Assembly (NCBI RefSeq): GCF_001668675.1
Contig: NZ_LZKQ01000159.1
Coordinates: 35,139-99,138, forward strand
DNA length: 64,000 bases
Direction: 5' to 3'
Origin: Mycobacterium asiaticum
GTDB lineage: Bacteria > Actinomycetota > Actinomycetes > Mycobacteriales > Mycobacteriaceae
Shown here: in pieces, positions 30,226 through 39,467 of the stretch
Layout of the letters: every line of letters begins with the position of its first letter
How positions within the stretch are numbered: the stretch's first letter is position 1
Translations under genes and position numbers: made by a program
Notes under the pieces: model-generated
What the model saw: only the letters and a program-made list of their open reading frames with translations
What the model was told of the DNA's origin: nothing
The model's database searches: none

Positions 30226-31512
30226 TCAGTGGAACTGGCCCTCTTCGGTCGAACCGGCCAGAGCCGTGGTCGACGAGGTCGGGTCCACCGTGGTGGCGAT
30301 GCGGTCGAAGTAACCCGCACCCACCTCGCGCTGGTGCTTGGTGGCGGTGTAGCCACGGCTCTCGGCGGCGAACTCGCGCTCCTGCAGCTCGACGTAGGCG
30401 CTCATCTGCTTGCGGGCGTAGCCGTGGGCCAGATCGAACATCGAGTAGTTCAGGGCGTGGAAGCCGGCCAGCGTGATGAACTGGAACTTGAAGCCCATCG
30501 CACCGAGCTCCTTCTGGAACTTCGCGATGGTGTCGTCGTCGAGGTGCTTCTTCCAGTTGAACGACGGCGAGCAGTTGTAGGCCAGCAGCTGGTCCGGGAA
30601 CTCGCTCTTGACGCCCTCGGCGAACTTCTTGGCCAGCTCCAGGTCCGGAGTACCGGTCTCCATCCAGATCAGGTCGGAGTACGGCGCGTAGGCCTTGGCG
30701 CGGGCGATGCAGGGCTCGAGGCCGTTCTTGACCCGGTAGAAGCCCTCGCTGGTGCGCTCGCCGGTGATGAACGGGCGGTCCCGCTCGTCGACGTCGGAGG
30801 TGATCAGCGTGGCGGCCTCGGCGTCGGTACGGGCGATGACGACGGTGGGAACACCGGCGACGTCGGCGGCGAGCCGGGCGGAGGTCAGGGTGCGGATGTG
30901 CTGCTGGGTGGGGATGAGCACCTTGCCACCGAGGTGGCCACACTTCTTCTCCGACGCGAGCTGGTCTTCCCAGTGCGAACCGGCGACACCGGCGGCGATC
31001 ATCGCCTTCTGCAGCTCGTAGACATTGAGCGCGCCACCGAAGCCGGCCTCACCGTCGGCGACGATCGGGGCCAGCCAGTTGTCGACCGAGGTGTCACCCT
31101 CGACCTTGGCGATCTCGTCGGCGCGCAGCAGCGCGTTGTTGATGCGGCGGACGACCTGCGGCACCGAGTTGGCCGGGTACAGGCTCTGGTCGGGGTAGGT
31201 GTGGCCGGACAGGTTGGCGTCGCCGGCGACCTGCCAACCGGACAGGTAGATCGCCTTCAGGCCGGCACGCACTTGCTGGACGGCCATGTTGCCGGTCAGC
31301 GCGCCCAGCGCGTTGACGAAGTCCATCTCGTGCAGCTGCTCCCAGAGCACCTCGGCGCCGCGGCGGGCCAGGGTGTGCTCCTCGACGACGTGACCCTGCA
31401 GCGCGACGACGTCCTGCGGCGTGTAGGTGCGGGTGACGCCCTTCCAGCGGGGGTTGTGGTCCCAGTCGTGCTGAATCGCCTCAGCGCTCTTCGGGGTGCC
31501 AACTTCGGACAT
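30226..31512 (-). CDS. icl1: Isocitrate lyase
   Basis: 428 aa, short prokaryotic type. Active-site motif [13 protein letters not shown] with the catalytic Cys, [40 protein letters not shown] and [12 protein letters not shown]. Cleaves isocitrate to succinate and glyoxylate in the glyoxylate shunt and also methylisocitrate in propionate metabolism in mycobacteria, needed for growth on fatty acids. RBS GGAGC precedes ATG 31512. The upstream 283 bp carry three TTGCGAA sites probably bound by RamB, whose gene lies two genes away. Confidence 0.98.
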   Translation of the reverse strand: MSEVGTPKSAEAIQHDWDHNPRWKGVTRTYTPQDVVALQGHVVEEHTLARRGAEVLWEQLHEMDFVNALGALTGNMAVQQVRAGLKAIYLSGWQVAGDANLSGHTYPDQSLYPANSVPQVVRRINNALLRADEIAKVEGDTSVDNWLAPIVADGEAGFGGALNVYELQKAMIAAGVAGSHWEDQLASEKKCGHLGGKVLIPTQQHIRTLTSARLAADVAGVPTVVIARTDAEAATLITSDVDERDRPFITGERTSEGFYRVKNGLEPCIARAKAYAPYSDLIWMETGTPDLELAKKFAEGVKSEFPDQLLAYNCSPSFNWKKHLDDDTIAKFQKELGAMGFKFQFITLAGFHALNYSMFDLAHGYARKQMSAYVELQEREFAAESRGYTATKHQREVGAGYFDRIATTVDPTSSTTALAGSTEEGQFH

Positions 31513-31661
31513 GGCTGCTCCTAACAGTAATTCCGTACTGAATTGCGGATGGCCACCGCCATCCGGGAGGGGGAAGCTTCAGGCTCAACTTCCCTCTGAA
31601 CTTCACTGGTGTGCTAACACGACCTTGGCACAGTGCATTCCCGCTGGTCTACCCATTTAAC

Positions 31662-31707
31662 TTGCGAATTTAGTTATGACTTGTGGTCATTTTGCGAATC
31701 TTGCGAA
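31662..31707. promoter_or_regulatory. Three TTGCGAA motifs upstream of icl1 (candidate RamB sites)
   Basis: TTGCGAA at 31662-31668, 31692-31698 and 31701-31707, in the AT-richer icl1 upstream region (31513-31795). RamB in corynebacteria and mycobacteria binds AAAGTTTGCAAA-like sites; these resemble its half. The same hexamer recurs in front of ramB. About 150-195 bp before the icl1 start. Confidence 0.5.
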
Positions 31708-31795
31708 GACCGCGTTTTACTTAACCGTTTCAGAAGCTACCCACTGGTAACAAAAATCCGCAGGTCAGCGGGGATTTAACGGGACAATCGTACGG

Positions 31796-32590
31796 TTAGA
31801 GCGAGAACAGCGCGGCAACGGCCTTCGTCTCGTCGCCGACGGCATATGTGAGCGTTGTAACAGTGCGATCGGCCAGGCCGGGTCCGAACTTCTCGGTCGA
31901 GCCGGCCGGGTGAATGTGGGAGATGATCTCCAACTTGTCGCCGAGCGCCACCGGCGCCTCGTGCTCGATGGTCACCCGCAGGGGTGCGTCCAGCAGCTCG
32001 GGGTGCGAGGCGAGGTAGTCCTCGACCACGCTCCAATAGACAGAGTTGTTCATGTGGTCGAACAGGTCGATGTCGGTGACGCGCACGGGAAACTCATGAA
32101 TCTCGGTGGCGTCATCGCGGCCGCCGGGTTTCAGGTAACCCTTCCAGCGCAGCCGGTCCACCGAGGTGGTCTTGTGCAGACCCGCGAGGAAGTCATCGGC
32201 GATACGCGAGGGCATCTGGGTCTCACGGTTGATGTTGATCCAGAACGCCTCGGACTCGATCAGCCCGCCTTTGCGGCCGTCAATCCGGACCCGCATCTCA
32301 CACCAGCGGTTGGAGGTGCCCGAGCACCAACGCCGGCAGCGCAGCATGTCCTGGAACTCGATGGGGCGGATCAGGTCGACCATGGTGCGGCGCACGATCC
32401 ACAACGGGTGGGTTTCCTCGAAACCCATCTCCCGCAGTTGGTCCTGGCCGATGTCCTGGATGTGCCGGCATGCCGCGTCGAGTCGCAGCCTGCCGGTGCG
32501 GTCGATGTCGCCGACCCGCAGCGGCCATTCACGGTCGAAGACGTCGGGGTGACCGTCGGGCACCGGCATTAACTTCTTGTCCAGGCTCAC
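31796..32590 (-). CDS. Acyl-ACP thioesterase, Rv0466-type
   Basis: 264 aa with two hotdog halves of the plant-like acyl-ACP thioesterase family: REWPLRVGDIDRTGRLRLDA, THPLWIVRRTMVDLIRPIEF and RCRRWCSGTSNRWCEMRVRI in the first, FPVRVTDIDLFDHMNNSVYW in the second. It would hydrolyse acyl-ACP to release fatty acid. GTG 32590 preceded by a GGGGAGC RBS. Divergent from ramB, followed by icl1 (283-bp gap), as in M. tuberculosis. Confidence 0.88.
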   Translation of the reverse strand: MSLDKKLMPVPDGHPDVFDREWPLRVGDIDRTGRLRLDAACRHIQDIGQDQLREMGFEETHPLWIVRRTMVDLIRPIEFQDMLRCRRWCSGTSNRWCEMRVRIDGRKGGLIESEAFWININRETQMPSRIADDFLAGLHKTTSVDRLRWKGYLKPGGRDDATEIHEFPVRVTDIDLFDHMNNSVYWSVVEDYLASHPELLDAPLRVTIEHEAPVALGDKLEIISHIHPAGSTEKFGPGLADRTVTTLTYAVGDETKAVAALFSL

Positions 32591-32712
32591 GGCGCTGCTC
32601 CCCGTTTCCTCCTCGTGTGAACCCCCGGTTTACCCGGAGTCCTCGATGCGAATCATGCCAACGACAGCCCGCAAAAACCAAACGCCATGCCAGTCCCCTG
32701 GGCCTGCCAAGT

Positions 32713-32733
32713 CTGCGAAGCGCGCCTTCGCAA
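32713..32733. promoter_or_regulatory. Inverted TGCGAA/TTCGCA motif upstream of ramB
   Basis: CTGCGAAG (32713-32720) and CTTCGCAA (32726-32733) form an inverted repeat 21-41 bp before the ramB start at 32754. The half-site matches the TTGCGAA motifs before icl1, consistent with RamB autoregulation. Confidence 0.5.
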
Positions 32734-32753
32734 ACCCCGGTAAGCTGCGTAAA

Positions 32754-34172
32754 GTGTCCAAGACGTTCGTGGGAGCACGCGTCCGCCAGCTGCGCAGCGA
32801 GCGCGGGTTCAGCCAGGCGGCGCTGGCGCAGATGCTGGACATCTCGCCGAGTTATCTCAACCAGATCGAGCACGACGTCCGCCCCCTGACGGTGGCCGTG
32901 TTGCTGCGGATCACCGAGGTGTTCGGCGTCGACGCGACGTTCTTCGCCTCCCAGGACGACACCCGTCTGGTCGCCGAACTCCGCGAAGTGACGATGGACC
33001 GCGACCTGGACATCGATGTCGACCCCGCCGAGATCGCCGAGATGGTCAACGCCCACCCGGCGTTGGCGCGGGCCGTCGTCAACCTGCACCGGCGCTACCG
33101 GATCACCACGGCGCAGCTGGCCGCGGCCACCGAGGAGCGCTACTTCGATGGCAGCAGTGGCAGCGGGTCCATCACCATGCCGCACGAAGAGGTGCGTGAC
33201 TATTTCTACGAACGCCAGAACTACCTGCATCAGCTCGACACCGCGGCCGAAGAGCTGACCGTGAAGATGCGGCTGCATCACACCGACCTGGCGCAGGAGC
33301 TGACCCGCAGACTCACCGAGGTGCATGGGGTGCACATCACCCGGCGCATCGACCTGGGCGACAAAGTGCTGCACCGGTTCGACCCCGCTACCAAGACGCT
33401 GGAGATCAGCAACCATCTGGCCTGGGGACAGCAGGTGTTCAAGATGGCCGCCGAGTTGGCGTATCTGGAATTCGGCGACCTGATCGACGGCCTGGTCGAG
33501 GAGGGCAAATTCACCAGCGACGAATCCCGCAAGCTGGCCCGGCTGGGACTCGCCAACTACTTTGCCGCGGCCACGGTGCTGCCCTACCGGCAATTCCACG
33601 ACGTCGCCGAGAACTTCCGGTACGACGTCGAGCGCCTGTCGGCGTTCTATGCGGTGAGCTACGAGACCATCGCGCACCGGCTTTCGACGCTGCAGCGGCC
33701 CTCGATGCGAGGTGTGCCGCTGTCCTTCGTCCGGGTCGACCGGGCCGGGAACATGTCAAAGAGGCAGTCCGCCACCGGTTTTCACTTCTCTTCCACGGGC
33801 GGCACTTGCCCACTGTGGAACGTCTACGAAACCTTTGCCAACCCCGGCAAGATCCTGGTACAGATCGCGCAGATGCCTGACGGGCGCAATTACATGTGGG
33901 TGGCCCGCACCGTCGAACGGCGCGCGGCCCGGTATGGTCAGCCCGGAAAAACCTTCGCGATCGGGCTCGGCTGCGAACTGCGCCACGCGCACCGACTCGT
34001 CTACTCGGAAGGACTCGACTTGTCGGGTGACATTGCGACACCGATCGGCGCGGGTTGCCGAGTCTGCGAACGCGACAACTGTCCACAGCGCGCCTTTCCC
34101 GCACTCGGGCGCGCGCTCGATATCGACGAGCACCGCAGCACGGTGTCGCCCTACCTGGTGCGCCAGGCATGA
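32754..34172 (+). CDS. ramB: Transcriptional regulator RamB
   Basis: 472 aa. XRE HTH at residues 5-60 (VRQLRSERGFSQAALAQMLD, SYLNQIEHDVRPLTV), an IrrE/Zn-peptidase-like middle part (FKMAAELAYLEFGDLID, ARLGLANYFAAATVLPYRQF) and a ScfR C-terminal domain with a Cys cluster (GAGCRVCERDNCPQRAF). RamB represses glyoxylate-cycle genes including icl. GTG 32754 used; the open frame extends to 32577 through Rv0466 antisense. Its stop overlaps the next gene (ATGA). Confidence 0.94.
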   Translation: MSKTFVGARVRQLRSERGFSQAALAQMLDISPSYLNQIEHDVRPLTVAVLLRITEVFGVDATFFASQDDTRLVAELREVTMDRDLDIDVDPAEIAEMVNAHPALARAVVNLHRRYRITTAQLAAATEERYFDGSSGSGSITMPHEEVRDYFYERQNYLHQLDTAAEELTVKMRLHHTDLAQELTRRLTEVHGVHITRRIDLGDKVLHRFDPATKTLEISNHLAWGQQVFKMAAELAYLEFGDLIDGLVEEGKFTSDESRKLARLGLANYFAAATVLPYRQFHDVAENFRYDVERLSAFYAVSYETIAHRLSTLQRPSMRGVPLSFVRVDRAGNMSKRQSATGFHFSSTGGTCPLWNVYETFANPGKILVQIAQMPDGRNYMWVARTVERRAARYGQPGKTFAIGLGCELRHAHRLVYSEGLDLSGDIATPIGAGCRVCERDNCPQRAFPALGRALDIDEHRSTVSPYLVRQA

Positions 34173-34735
34173 GTGGCAACGAGGTCGCGCGCATCCCGTC
34201 GGGCCGGTTCCGTCAACTCGGGCCGATCAACTGGGTGGTCGCCAAGCTGGCCGCCCGCAAGGTGCGCGCACCCGAGATGCACCTGTTCACCACCCTGGGT
34301 TCGCGCCAGTCGCTGTTCTGGACCTGGGCGGTCTACTCCGGACGCCTGATGCGGGGCCGGTTGCCGACGATCGACAGTGAATTGGTGATCCTGCGGGTGG
34401 CGCACCTGCGGTCCTGCGAGTACGAGCTGCAGCACCATCGTGGGATGGCGCTGAAGGCGGGACTGGATGCGCAGACGCAGGCCGCGATCTTCGCCTGGCC
34501 GGACGCACCGGACGGCGACGGTCCGCGGCGGGTGCTCAGTGCGCGCCAGAAGGCGCTGTTGCAGGCGACCGACGAGCTGATCCAGAACCGCACCATCACC
34601 GACGCGACCTGGCGCGAGCTGGCCAGTCACCTCAACCGAGCGCGATTGATCGAATTCTGTTTGCTCGCAACCCAGTACGACGGCCTGGCGGCCACCATCT
34701 CCGCGCTGGCGATACCGCTGGACAACCCGCAGTAG
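34169..34735 (+). CDS. AhpD-like (carboxymuconolactone decarboxylase fold) protein, Rv0464c-type
   Basis: 188 aa. Helical AhpD fold with SELVILRVAHLRSCEYELQHHRGMA, where the second Cys of the usual CxxC motif is replaced (single Cys, then His-His), and FCLLATQYDGLAATISAL at the end. Without a CxxC pair a thiol-disulfide reductase role is unlikely; substrate unknown. Translationally coupled to ramB by an ATGA overlap. A similar protein is encoded at 60916. Confidence 0.85.
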   Translation: MSGNEVARIPSGRFRQLGPINWVVAKLAARKVRAPEMHLFTTLGSRQSLFWTWAVYSGRLMRGRLPTIDSELVILRVAHLRSCEYELQHHRGMALKAGLDAQTQAAIFAWPDAPDGDGPRRVLSARQKALLQATDELIQNRTITDATWRELASHLNRARLIEFCLLATQYDGLAATISALAIPLDNPQ

Positions 34736-34766
34736 CGGCACGCCGGGCGTGCAGCGCTGAGGTACT

Positions 34767-35039
34767 TCAGAGGTAGAGGTTGGCCAGCACCGCCAACGTC
34801 AGTGCAACGGGAGCAATGGGCAGACCGAACGCGAACGCCGACCACCCGTACTTTCGGCGCCAGCGCATCAACAGACCGCCGGTCACCGCGCCGACCGCCA
34901 GCGCCACCGACAGCACCAGCACCGCCACGCTCCACTTGCTCACCGTGGTGACGTCGTCACCGATGGTGATGGCCGCCAGCCAGAAGACGTACCCGGCGAT
35001 CAGCCCGCCGATCGCACCGATAACGGTCTCGGTCCGCAT
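34767..35039 (-). CDS. Small membrane protein, Rv0463-type
   Basis: 90 aa, three hydrophobic segments (VIGAIGGLIAGYVFWLAAIT, VAVLVLSVALAVGAVTGGLL, FAFGLPIAPVALTLAVLANL). No domain recognised. It follows lpdC with a 3-bp gap on the same strand, so it is probably co-transcribed, and is convergent with the AhpD-like gene. Confidence 0.8.
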   Translation of the reverse strand: MRTETVIGAIGGLIAGYVFWLAAITIGDDVTTVSKWSVAVLVLSVALAVGAVTGGLLMRWRRKYGWSAFAFGLPIAPVALTLAVLANLYL

Positions 35040-35042
35040 GCG

Positions 35043-36452
35043 CTAGAAGTTGATCATGTGACCGACCAGGCCGTGGAAGCACTCCTGCAGCGCCTCGGAC
35101 ATGGTCGGGTGCGTGTGCACGTTGCGGGCGAGTTCGGTTGCGGTGAGGTCCCACTTCTGGGCGAGGGTGAGCTCCGGCAACAGCTCGGACACGTCGTGCC
35201 CGACCAGGTGCCCGCCGATCAGTTCGCCGTACTTGGCGTCGGCGATGAGTTTGACGAAGCCGCTGGGGTCCCCGACGCCATGTGCCTTGGCGTTGGCGGT
35301 GAACGGGAACTTGGCGACCACCACGTCGTAACCCTCGTCGCGGGCCTGCTGCTCGGTGAGGCCGAAGCTGGCCACGTTGGGCTGGCAGAACGTGGCGCGC
35401 GGCATCATGCGGTAGTCGCCGAGCGCCAAAGTCTCTGCGCCGGCGATGGTTTCGGCGGCCACCACGCCCTGGGCCTCGGCCACGTGCGCGAGCTGCAATT
35501 TGGCGGTGACATCGCCGATGGCGTAGATGTGCGAGACGCTGGTCTGCATGTAGTCGGTGATGCCGATGGCCTTGCGGTCGGTCAGCTCGACGCCCGCCTT
35601 GTCCAGACCGTAGCCCTCGACATTGGGCGCAAACCCGATGGCCTGCAACACCTTTTCGGCCTTGAGCTCCTCGGACTTACCGTCCTTGCTGACGCTGACG
35701 GTGACCCCGCCTTCGCTAGAGCCGTTGTCGGTAATCGAATCGACCTTGGTGCCGGTCAGGATCTTGACGCCGAGTTTCTTGAACGCCTTCTCGATCTCCT
35801 TGGACGCGTCGGCGTCCTCGTTGGGCAGCGCGCGGGGCAGGAACTCGACGATGGTGACGTCGACGCCGTAGTTCTTCAGCACGTAGCCGAACTCCATGCC
35901 GATGGCGCCGGCGCCGGCGATGATGATCGACTTCGGCAGCTCCCGGGTCAGGATGAGCTTCTCGTAGGTCACCACGTTCTCCGACAGTGACGTGCCGGGG
36001 ACGAGGCGGGTGCTGCTGCCGGTGGCGATGATGGCGTGGTCGAACGTGACCTCTTCGGTCCCGCCGTCATCGTTGAGTTCCACCGCCAGCGTGTGCGAAT
36101 CGGTGAAGCGGCCGTAGCCGTGAATCTCGGTGATCTTGTTCTTCTTCATCAGGAAGTGCACGCCGGCCACCCGGCCCTCGGCCACCTTGCGGCTGCGGTC
36201 GTAGGCCACTCCGAAGTCGAAGGTGGCCTCACCGCTGATGCCGAAGACCTTGGCTTCCTTGGTGAAGATGTGCGCCAGTTCGGCGTTGCGCAGCAACGCC
36301 TTCGACGGGATGCAGCCGACGTTGAGGCAGACCCCGCCCCAATATTTCGGCTCGACGATTGCGGTGTTCAGCCCGAGCTGTGCGGCACGAATGGCCGCCA
36401 CATATCCGCCGGGACCTGCTCCGAGTACGACGACGTCATAGTGAGAAGTCAC
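35043..36452 (-). CDS. lpdC: Dihydrolipoamide dehydrogenase
   Basis: 469 aa. FAD motif [20 protein letters not shown], redox-active disulfide in [16 protein letters not shown] motif [40 protein letters not shown], and the C-terminal interface His in [14 protein letters not shown]3 component of pyruvate dehydrogenase and, in mycobacteria, part of the peroxynitrite reductase/peroxidase with AhpC, AhpD and SucB. The neighbouring AhpD-fold gene is noteworthy but not the canonical AhpD. Equivalent to Rv0462. Confidence 0.97.
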   Translation of the reverse strand: MTSHYDVVVLGAGPGGYVAAIRAAQLGLNTAIVEPKYWGGVCLNVGCIPSKALLRNAELAHIFTKEAKVFGISGEATFDFGVAYDRSRKVAEGRVAGVHFLMKKNKITEIHGYGRFTDSHTLAVELNDDGGTEEVTFDHAIIATGSSTRLVPGTSLSENVVTYEKLILTRELPKSIIIAGAGAIGMEFGYVLKNYGVDVTIVEFLPRALPNEDADASKEIEKAFKKLGVKILTGTKVDSITDNGSSEGGVTVSVSKDGKSEELKAEKVLQAIGFAPNVEGYGLDKAGVELTDRKAIGITDYMQTSVSHIYAIGDVTAKLQLAHVAEAQGVVAAETIAGAETLALGDYRMMPRATFCQPNVASFGLTEQQARDEGYDVVVAKFPFTANAKAHGVGDPSGFVKLIADAKYGELIGGHLVGHDVSELLPELTLAQKWDLTATELARNVHTHPTMSEALQECFHGLVGHMINF

Positions 36453-36482
36453 CAGTTCACCCTAGTAGGGCGCGCGTTCGCC

Positions 36483-37106
36483 CTAATAGGGGAGGACACC
36501 CATCAAACACGGTGTCGTCACCCGCTCGCAGTAATAGGACCCGTACAGCGGCGCCGCCGCGGCCACGGACGCGAACGGCGCCGACATCACGGCGATCGAC
36601 AGCGCGGCAATCAGCGGTTTACCTCTGACCATCGCCAGGACCGGTCCCGCCACCGAGCAGGCCGTGACGTAAACGAACACCGCAAACACCGGCGGCGTCT
36701 TGTCGATGGTGTGGTACCACCAGTAGTACAAACTCAGCCCGAACACCGCGGCGAAGAACCACACGCCCAACAGCACCAACACCAACTTCCACCACTTCAG
36801 GTAGAGGTACCGGCCCGGCACGGCCACAGGTCCCGGCGCCTCGGCCGTCGCGTCCGGCGCTACCGCGGCGGCCACGGGCGCGGGCTGTTCCTGCGGCACC
36901 GGCTCGGCCTTCTTGGCCGGCTCGTCCAGGCCGGGCAACGGGAGAACGGGCTGGGAGTCCGTGTCGTCGAAGTTCGGCACGAACGGCACCGAGGGCTCAC
37001 CGGCGTCGTACTCGGCCGATAGCGGCACCTCGCCGCTGTCGAAGTCCGGCACGAAGGGTTCGGTTCCCGGGCTCGAGACGCGTTCGTCGTCCGCCTTCTC
37101 GTCAGC
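36483..37106 (-). CDS. Membrane protein with acidic N-terminus, Rv0461-type
   Basis: 207 aa. GTG 37106 gives a 4-bp overlap with the preceding gene (GTGA), which decides the start over an in-frame upstream codon at 37163. The N-terminal 95 residues are acidic with repeated FVPDFDSGEVPLS / FVPNFDDTDSQPV-like units; four hydrophobic segments follow (WKLVLVLLGVWFFAAVFGLS, PPVFAVFVYVTACSVAGPVL, PLIAALSIAVMSAPFASVA). Function unknown. Confidence 0.78.
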   Translation of the reverse strand, partial: ADEKADDERVSSPGTEPFVPDFDSGEVPLSAEYDAGEPSVPFVPNFDDTDSQPVLPLPGLDEPAKKAEPVPQEQPAPVAAAVAPDATAEAPGPVAVPGRYLYLKWWKLVLVLLGVWFFAAVFGLSLYYWWYHTIDKTPPVFAVFVYVTACSVAGPVLAMVRGKPLIAALSIAVMSAPFASVAAAAPLYGSYYCERVTTPCLMGVLPY

Positions 37107-37377
37107 CACCGGCAACCACCCGCAACGCGACCAGCATGCCCAGCCAACCGGGCGCCAACGCAAGGATCCCCGCGCCGAGCATCGTCACCCACCGGCGTCC
37201 GGAAAACAGGATCACCGACAACCCGATCAGACTCGGGATCCCCACGACCAGGGCGATTGCCACGTCCGGGCGCATCCGGTGGACCAGCAGGCTGGACACC
37301 ACGCCGAGTAGCTGCCCGACCGCACTCCCGATAAGCAGGGCGCTGGCCAGCAGCCACGCACGCGGAAGCGGAATCAC
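37102..37377 (-). CDS. Small hydrophobic protein, Rv0460-type
   Basis: 91 aa, three hydrophobic stretches (AWLLASALLIGSAVGQLLGV, VAIALVVGIPSLIGLSVILF, MLGAGILALAPGWLGMLVAL). Overlaps the start of the next membrane protein gene, suggesting a two-gene membrane unit. No known role. Confidence 0.75.
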   Translation of the reverse strand: MIPLPRAWLLASALLIGSAVGQLLGVVSSLLVHRMRPDVAIALVVGIPSLIGLSVILFSGRRWVTMLGAGILALAPGWLGMLVALRVVAGG

Positions 37378-37402
37378 GGTTTACGACTTTACTGAGTCTC
37401 CG

Positions 37403-37888
37403 CTACGGGATCGGGCACGTTCCCGGCGCGTCCTGCGCGTCCCGCGGATCCACCACGAAGCCGCGTACCGAGGGTCGCTCACCGCGTTCGTACGCCGCTC
37501 CGGTGATCACCGGAGCGACCTGAACCAGCTCCTTCTCGGCGTCGCTGTAGACCCGCCCCCGGCTGAGAAACCGCACCCCTTCGGGCGCCTCGAGGCTGAA
37601 CCCGCCACCGCGTCCGGGCACCATGTCGATGACCAGTTGGGTGTGCTTCCACGTCTGGTACTGCGGACCCGAGATCCACACGGGCACACCCTCCTCCCCC
37701 ACGTCGAGCACGCCCAACAGGACGTCGCGGTCGCCGACCAGAAAGTCGCCGCGCGGGTAACACATCGGCGAAGACCCGTCGCAGCAACCGCCGGACTGGT
37801 GGAACATCACCGGGCCGTGCCGCTCCTGCAGGCGAGTCAGCAGCGCGGCCGCCTCGGTGGTGATGAGTGCTCCGGGCGGAGCTTCCAT
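37403..37888 (-). CDS. DUF779 protein, Rv0459-type
   Basis: 161 aa. DUF779 signature: LQERHGPVMFHQSGGCCDGSSPMCYP with a CC...C cluster, VWISGPQYQTWKHTQLVIDM and GRGGGFSLEAPEG. Members are almost always encoded next to aldehyde dehydrogenases, as here, where ATG 37888 overlaps the dehydrogenase stop (TGATG). Probably an accessory or maturation factor for that enzyme; function not established. Confidence 0.88.
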   Translation of the reverse strand: MEAPPGALITTEAAALLTRLQERHGPVMFHQSGGCCDGSSPMCYPRGDFLVGDRDVLLGVLDVGEEGVPVWISGPQYQTWKHTQLVIDMVPGRGGGFSLEAPEGVRFLSRGRVYSDAEKELVQVAPVITGAAYERGERPSVRGFVVDPRDAQDAPGTCPIP

Positions 37889-39411
37889 CAGAAGAATCCC
37901 AGCGCCTTGTCGGAGTAGGAGGTCAGCAGGTTCTTGGTTTGCTGGTAGTGCTCGAGCGCCATCTTGTGGCCTTCGCGACCGAAGCCCGACTGCTTGTAGC
38001 CACCGAAGGCCGAGTGCGGCGGATAGACGTGGTAACAGTTCACCCACACCCGTCCGGCCTTGATCTCCCGGCCGGCCCGGTAGGCGGTGTTGCCGTCCCG
38101 GCTCCACACCCCCGCGCCCAGGCCGTACAGGGTGTCGTTGGCGATGCCCATTGCGTCGGCGTAGGTGTCAAACGGCGTCACCGCCACCACCGGGCCGAAG
38201 ATCTCCTCCTGGAAGATCCGCATCTTGTTGTTGCCGGTGAAGATCGTCGGCTGCACGTAGTAGCCGCCGGACAAGTCACCGCCCAGCTCGGCGCGCTCGC
38301 CGCCGGTGATGATCTTCGCGCCCTCGCCCTTGCCGATCTCGATGTAGGACAAGATCTTTTCCAGCTGGTCGTTGGACGCCTGCGACCCAAGCATGGTCTC
38401 GGTGTCCAGCGGGTCGCCCTGGCGCACCGCTTTGGTGCGGATCGCGGCCAGTTCCAAGAACTCGTCGTGAATGTCGGACTGGATCAGGCTGCGCGACGGG
38501 CACGTGCACACCTCGCCCTGGTTGAGGGCGAACATCGTGAAGCCTTCCAGCGCCTTGTCCTGGAAGTCGTCGTTGGCGGCCATCACGTCCGAGAAGAAGA
38601 TGTTCGGGCTCTTGCCGCCAAGCTCCAGGGTGACCGGGATCAGGTTCTGCGAGGCGTACTGCATGATCAGTCGACCCGTGGTCGTCTCCCCGGTGAAAGC
38701 GATCTTGGCGATCCGGTCGCTGGAGGCCAACGGTTTCCCGGCTTCGGCGCCGAACCCGTTGACGATGTTGACGACGCCGGGCGGCAGCAGATCACCGATC
38801 AGGGACATCAAAAACAGGATCGAGGCCGGGGTCTGTTCGGCCGGTTTGAGCACGATCGCGTTGCCGGCCGCCAATGCCGGTGCCAGCTTCCAGGCGCCCA
38901 TCAGGATCGGGAAGTTCCACGGGATGATCTGCCCGACGACGCCGAGTGGTTCGTGGAAGTGGTAGGCCACCGTGTCCTCGTCGATTTGGGACAGCGCGCC
39001 CTCCTGGGCGCGGATCGCCGCGGCGAAGTACCGGAAATGGTCGGCGGCCAACGGGATGTCGGCGGCGATGGCCTCGCGAACGGGTTTGCCGTTGTCCCAG
39101 ACCTCCGCGACGGCCAGCGCGTGCGCGTTCGCGTCGATGCGGTCCGCGATCTTGTTCAGGATGGCCGCGCGCTCCGCGGGCGAGGTCTTGCCCCACGCGG
39201 GCGCGGCGGCGTGTGCGGCGTCGAGCGCCTTCTCGATGTCGGTCTCGTCGGAGCGTGGGATCTCGCAGAACGGTTGACCGGTGACCGGTGTCGGGTTCTC
39301 GAAGTAGCGGCCCGCCGCGGGCGCAACCCACTCGCCACCGATGAAGTTCCCGTACCGCGATTCGTACGACATCAGGGCTCCGGAAGCTCCCGGACGTGCA
39401 AAAACAGGCAT
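37888..39411 (-). CDS. Aldehyde dehydrogenase, Rv0458-type
   Basis: 507 aa, ALDH superfamily. [45 protein letters not shown], catalytic Glu in [10 protein letters not shown] and Cys in [24 protein letters not shown] and [15 protein letters not shown]. It oxidises aldehydes to acids with NAD(P); the AldA/acetaldehyde-type subgroup with DUF779 partner. ATG 39411 has AGGAG 8 bp upstream and gives the family length. Divergent from the oligopeptidase gene. Confidence 0.94.
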   Translation of the reverse strand: MPVFARPGASGALMSYESRYGNFIGGEWVAPAAGRYFENPTPVTGQPFCEIPRSDETDIEKALDAAHAAAPAWGKTSPAERAAILNKIADRIDANAHALAVAEVWDNGKPVREAIAADIPLAADHFRYFAAAIRAQEGALSQIDEDTVAYHFHEPLGVVGQIIPWNFPILMGAWKLAPALAAGNAIVLKPAEQTPASILFLMSLIGDLLPPGVVNIVNGFGAEAGKPLASSDRIAKIAFTGETTTGRLIMQYASQNLIPVTLELGGKSPNIFFSDVMAANDDFQDKALEGFTMFALNQGEVCTCPSRSLIQSDIHDEFLELAAIRTKAVRQGDPLDTETMLGSQASNDQLEKILSYIEIGKGEGAKIITGGERAELGGDLSGGYYVQPTIFTGNNKMRIFQEEIFGPVVAVTPFDTYADAMGIANDTLYGLGAGVWSRDGNTAYRAGREIKAGRVWVNCYHVYPPHSAFGGYKQSGFGREGHKMALEHYQQTKNLLTSYSDKALGFF

Positions 39412-39467
39412 CTCTCGGCTCCTCTTATGGTTCATGTAATACAGCTCACAGTACCGCTGGGACCACA

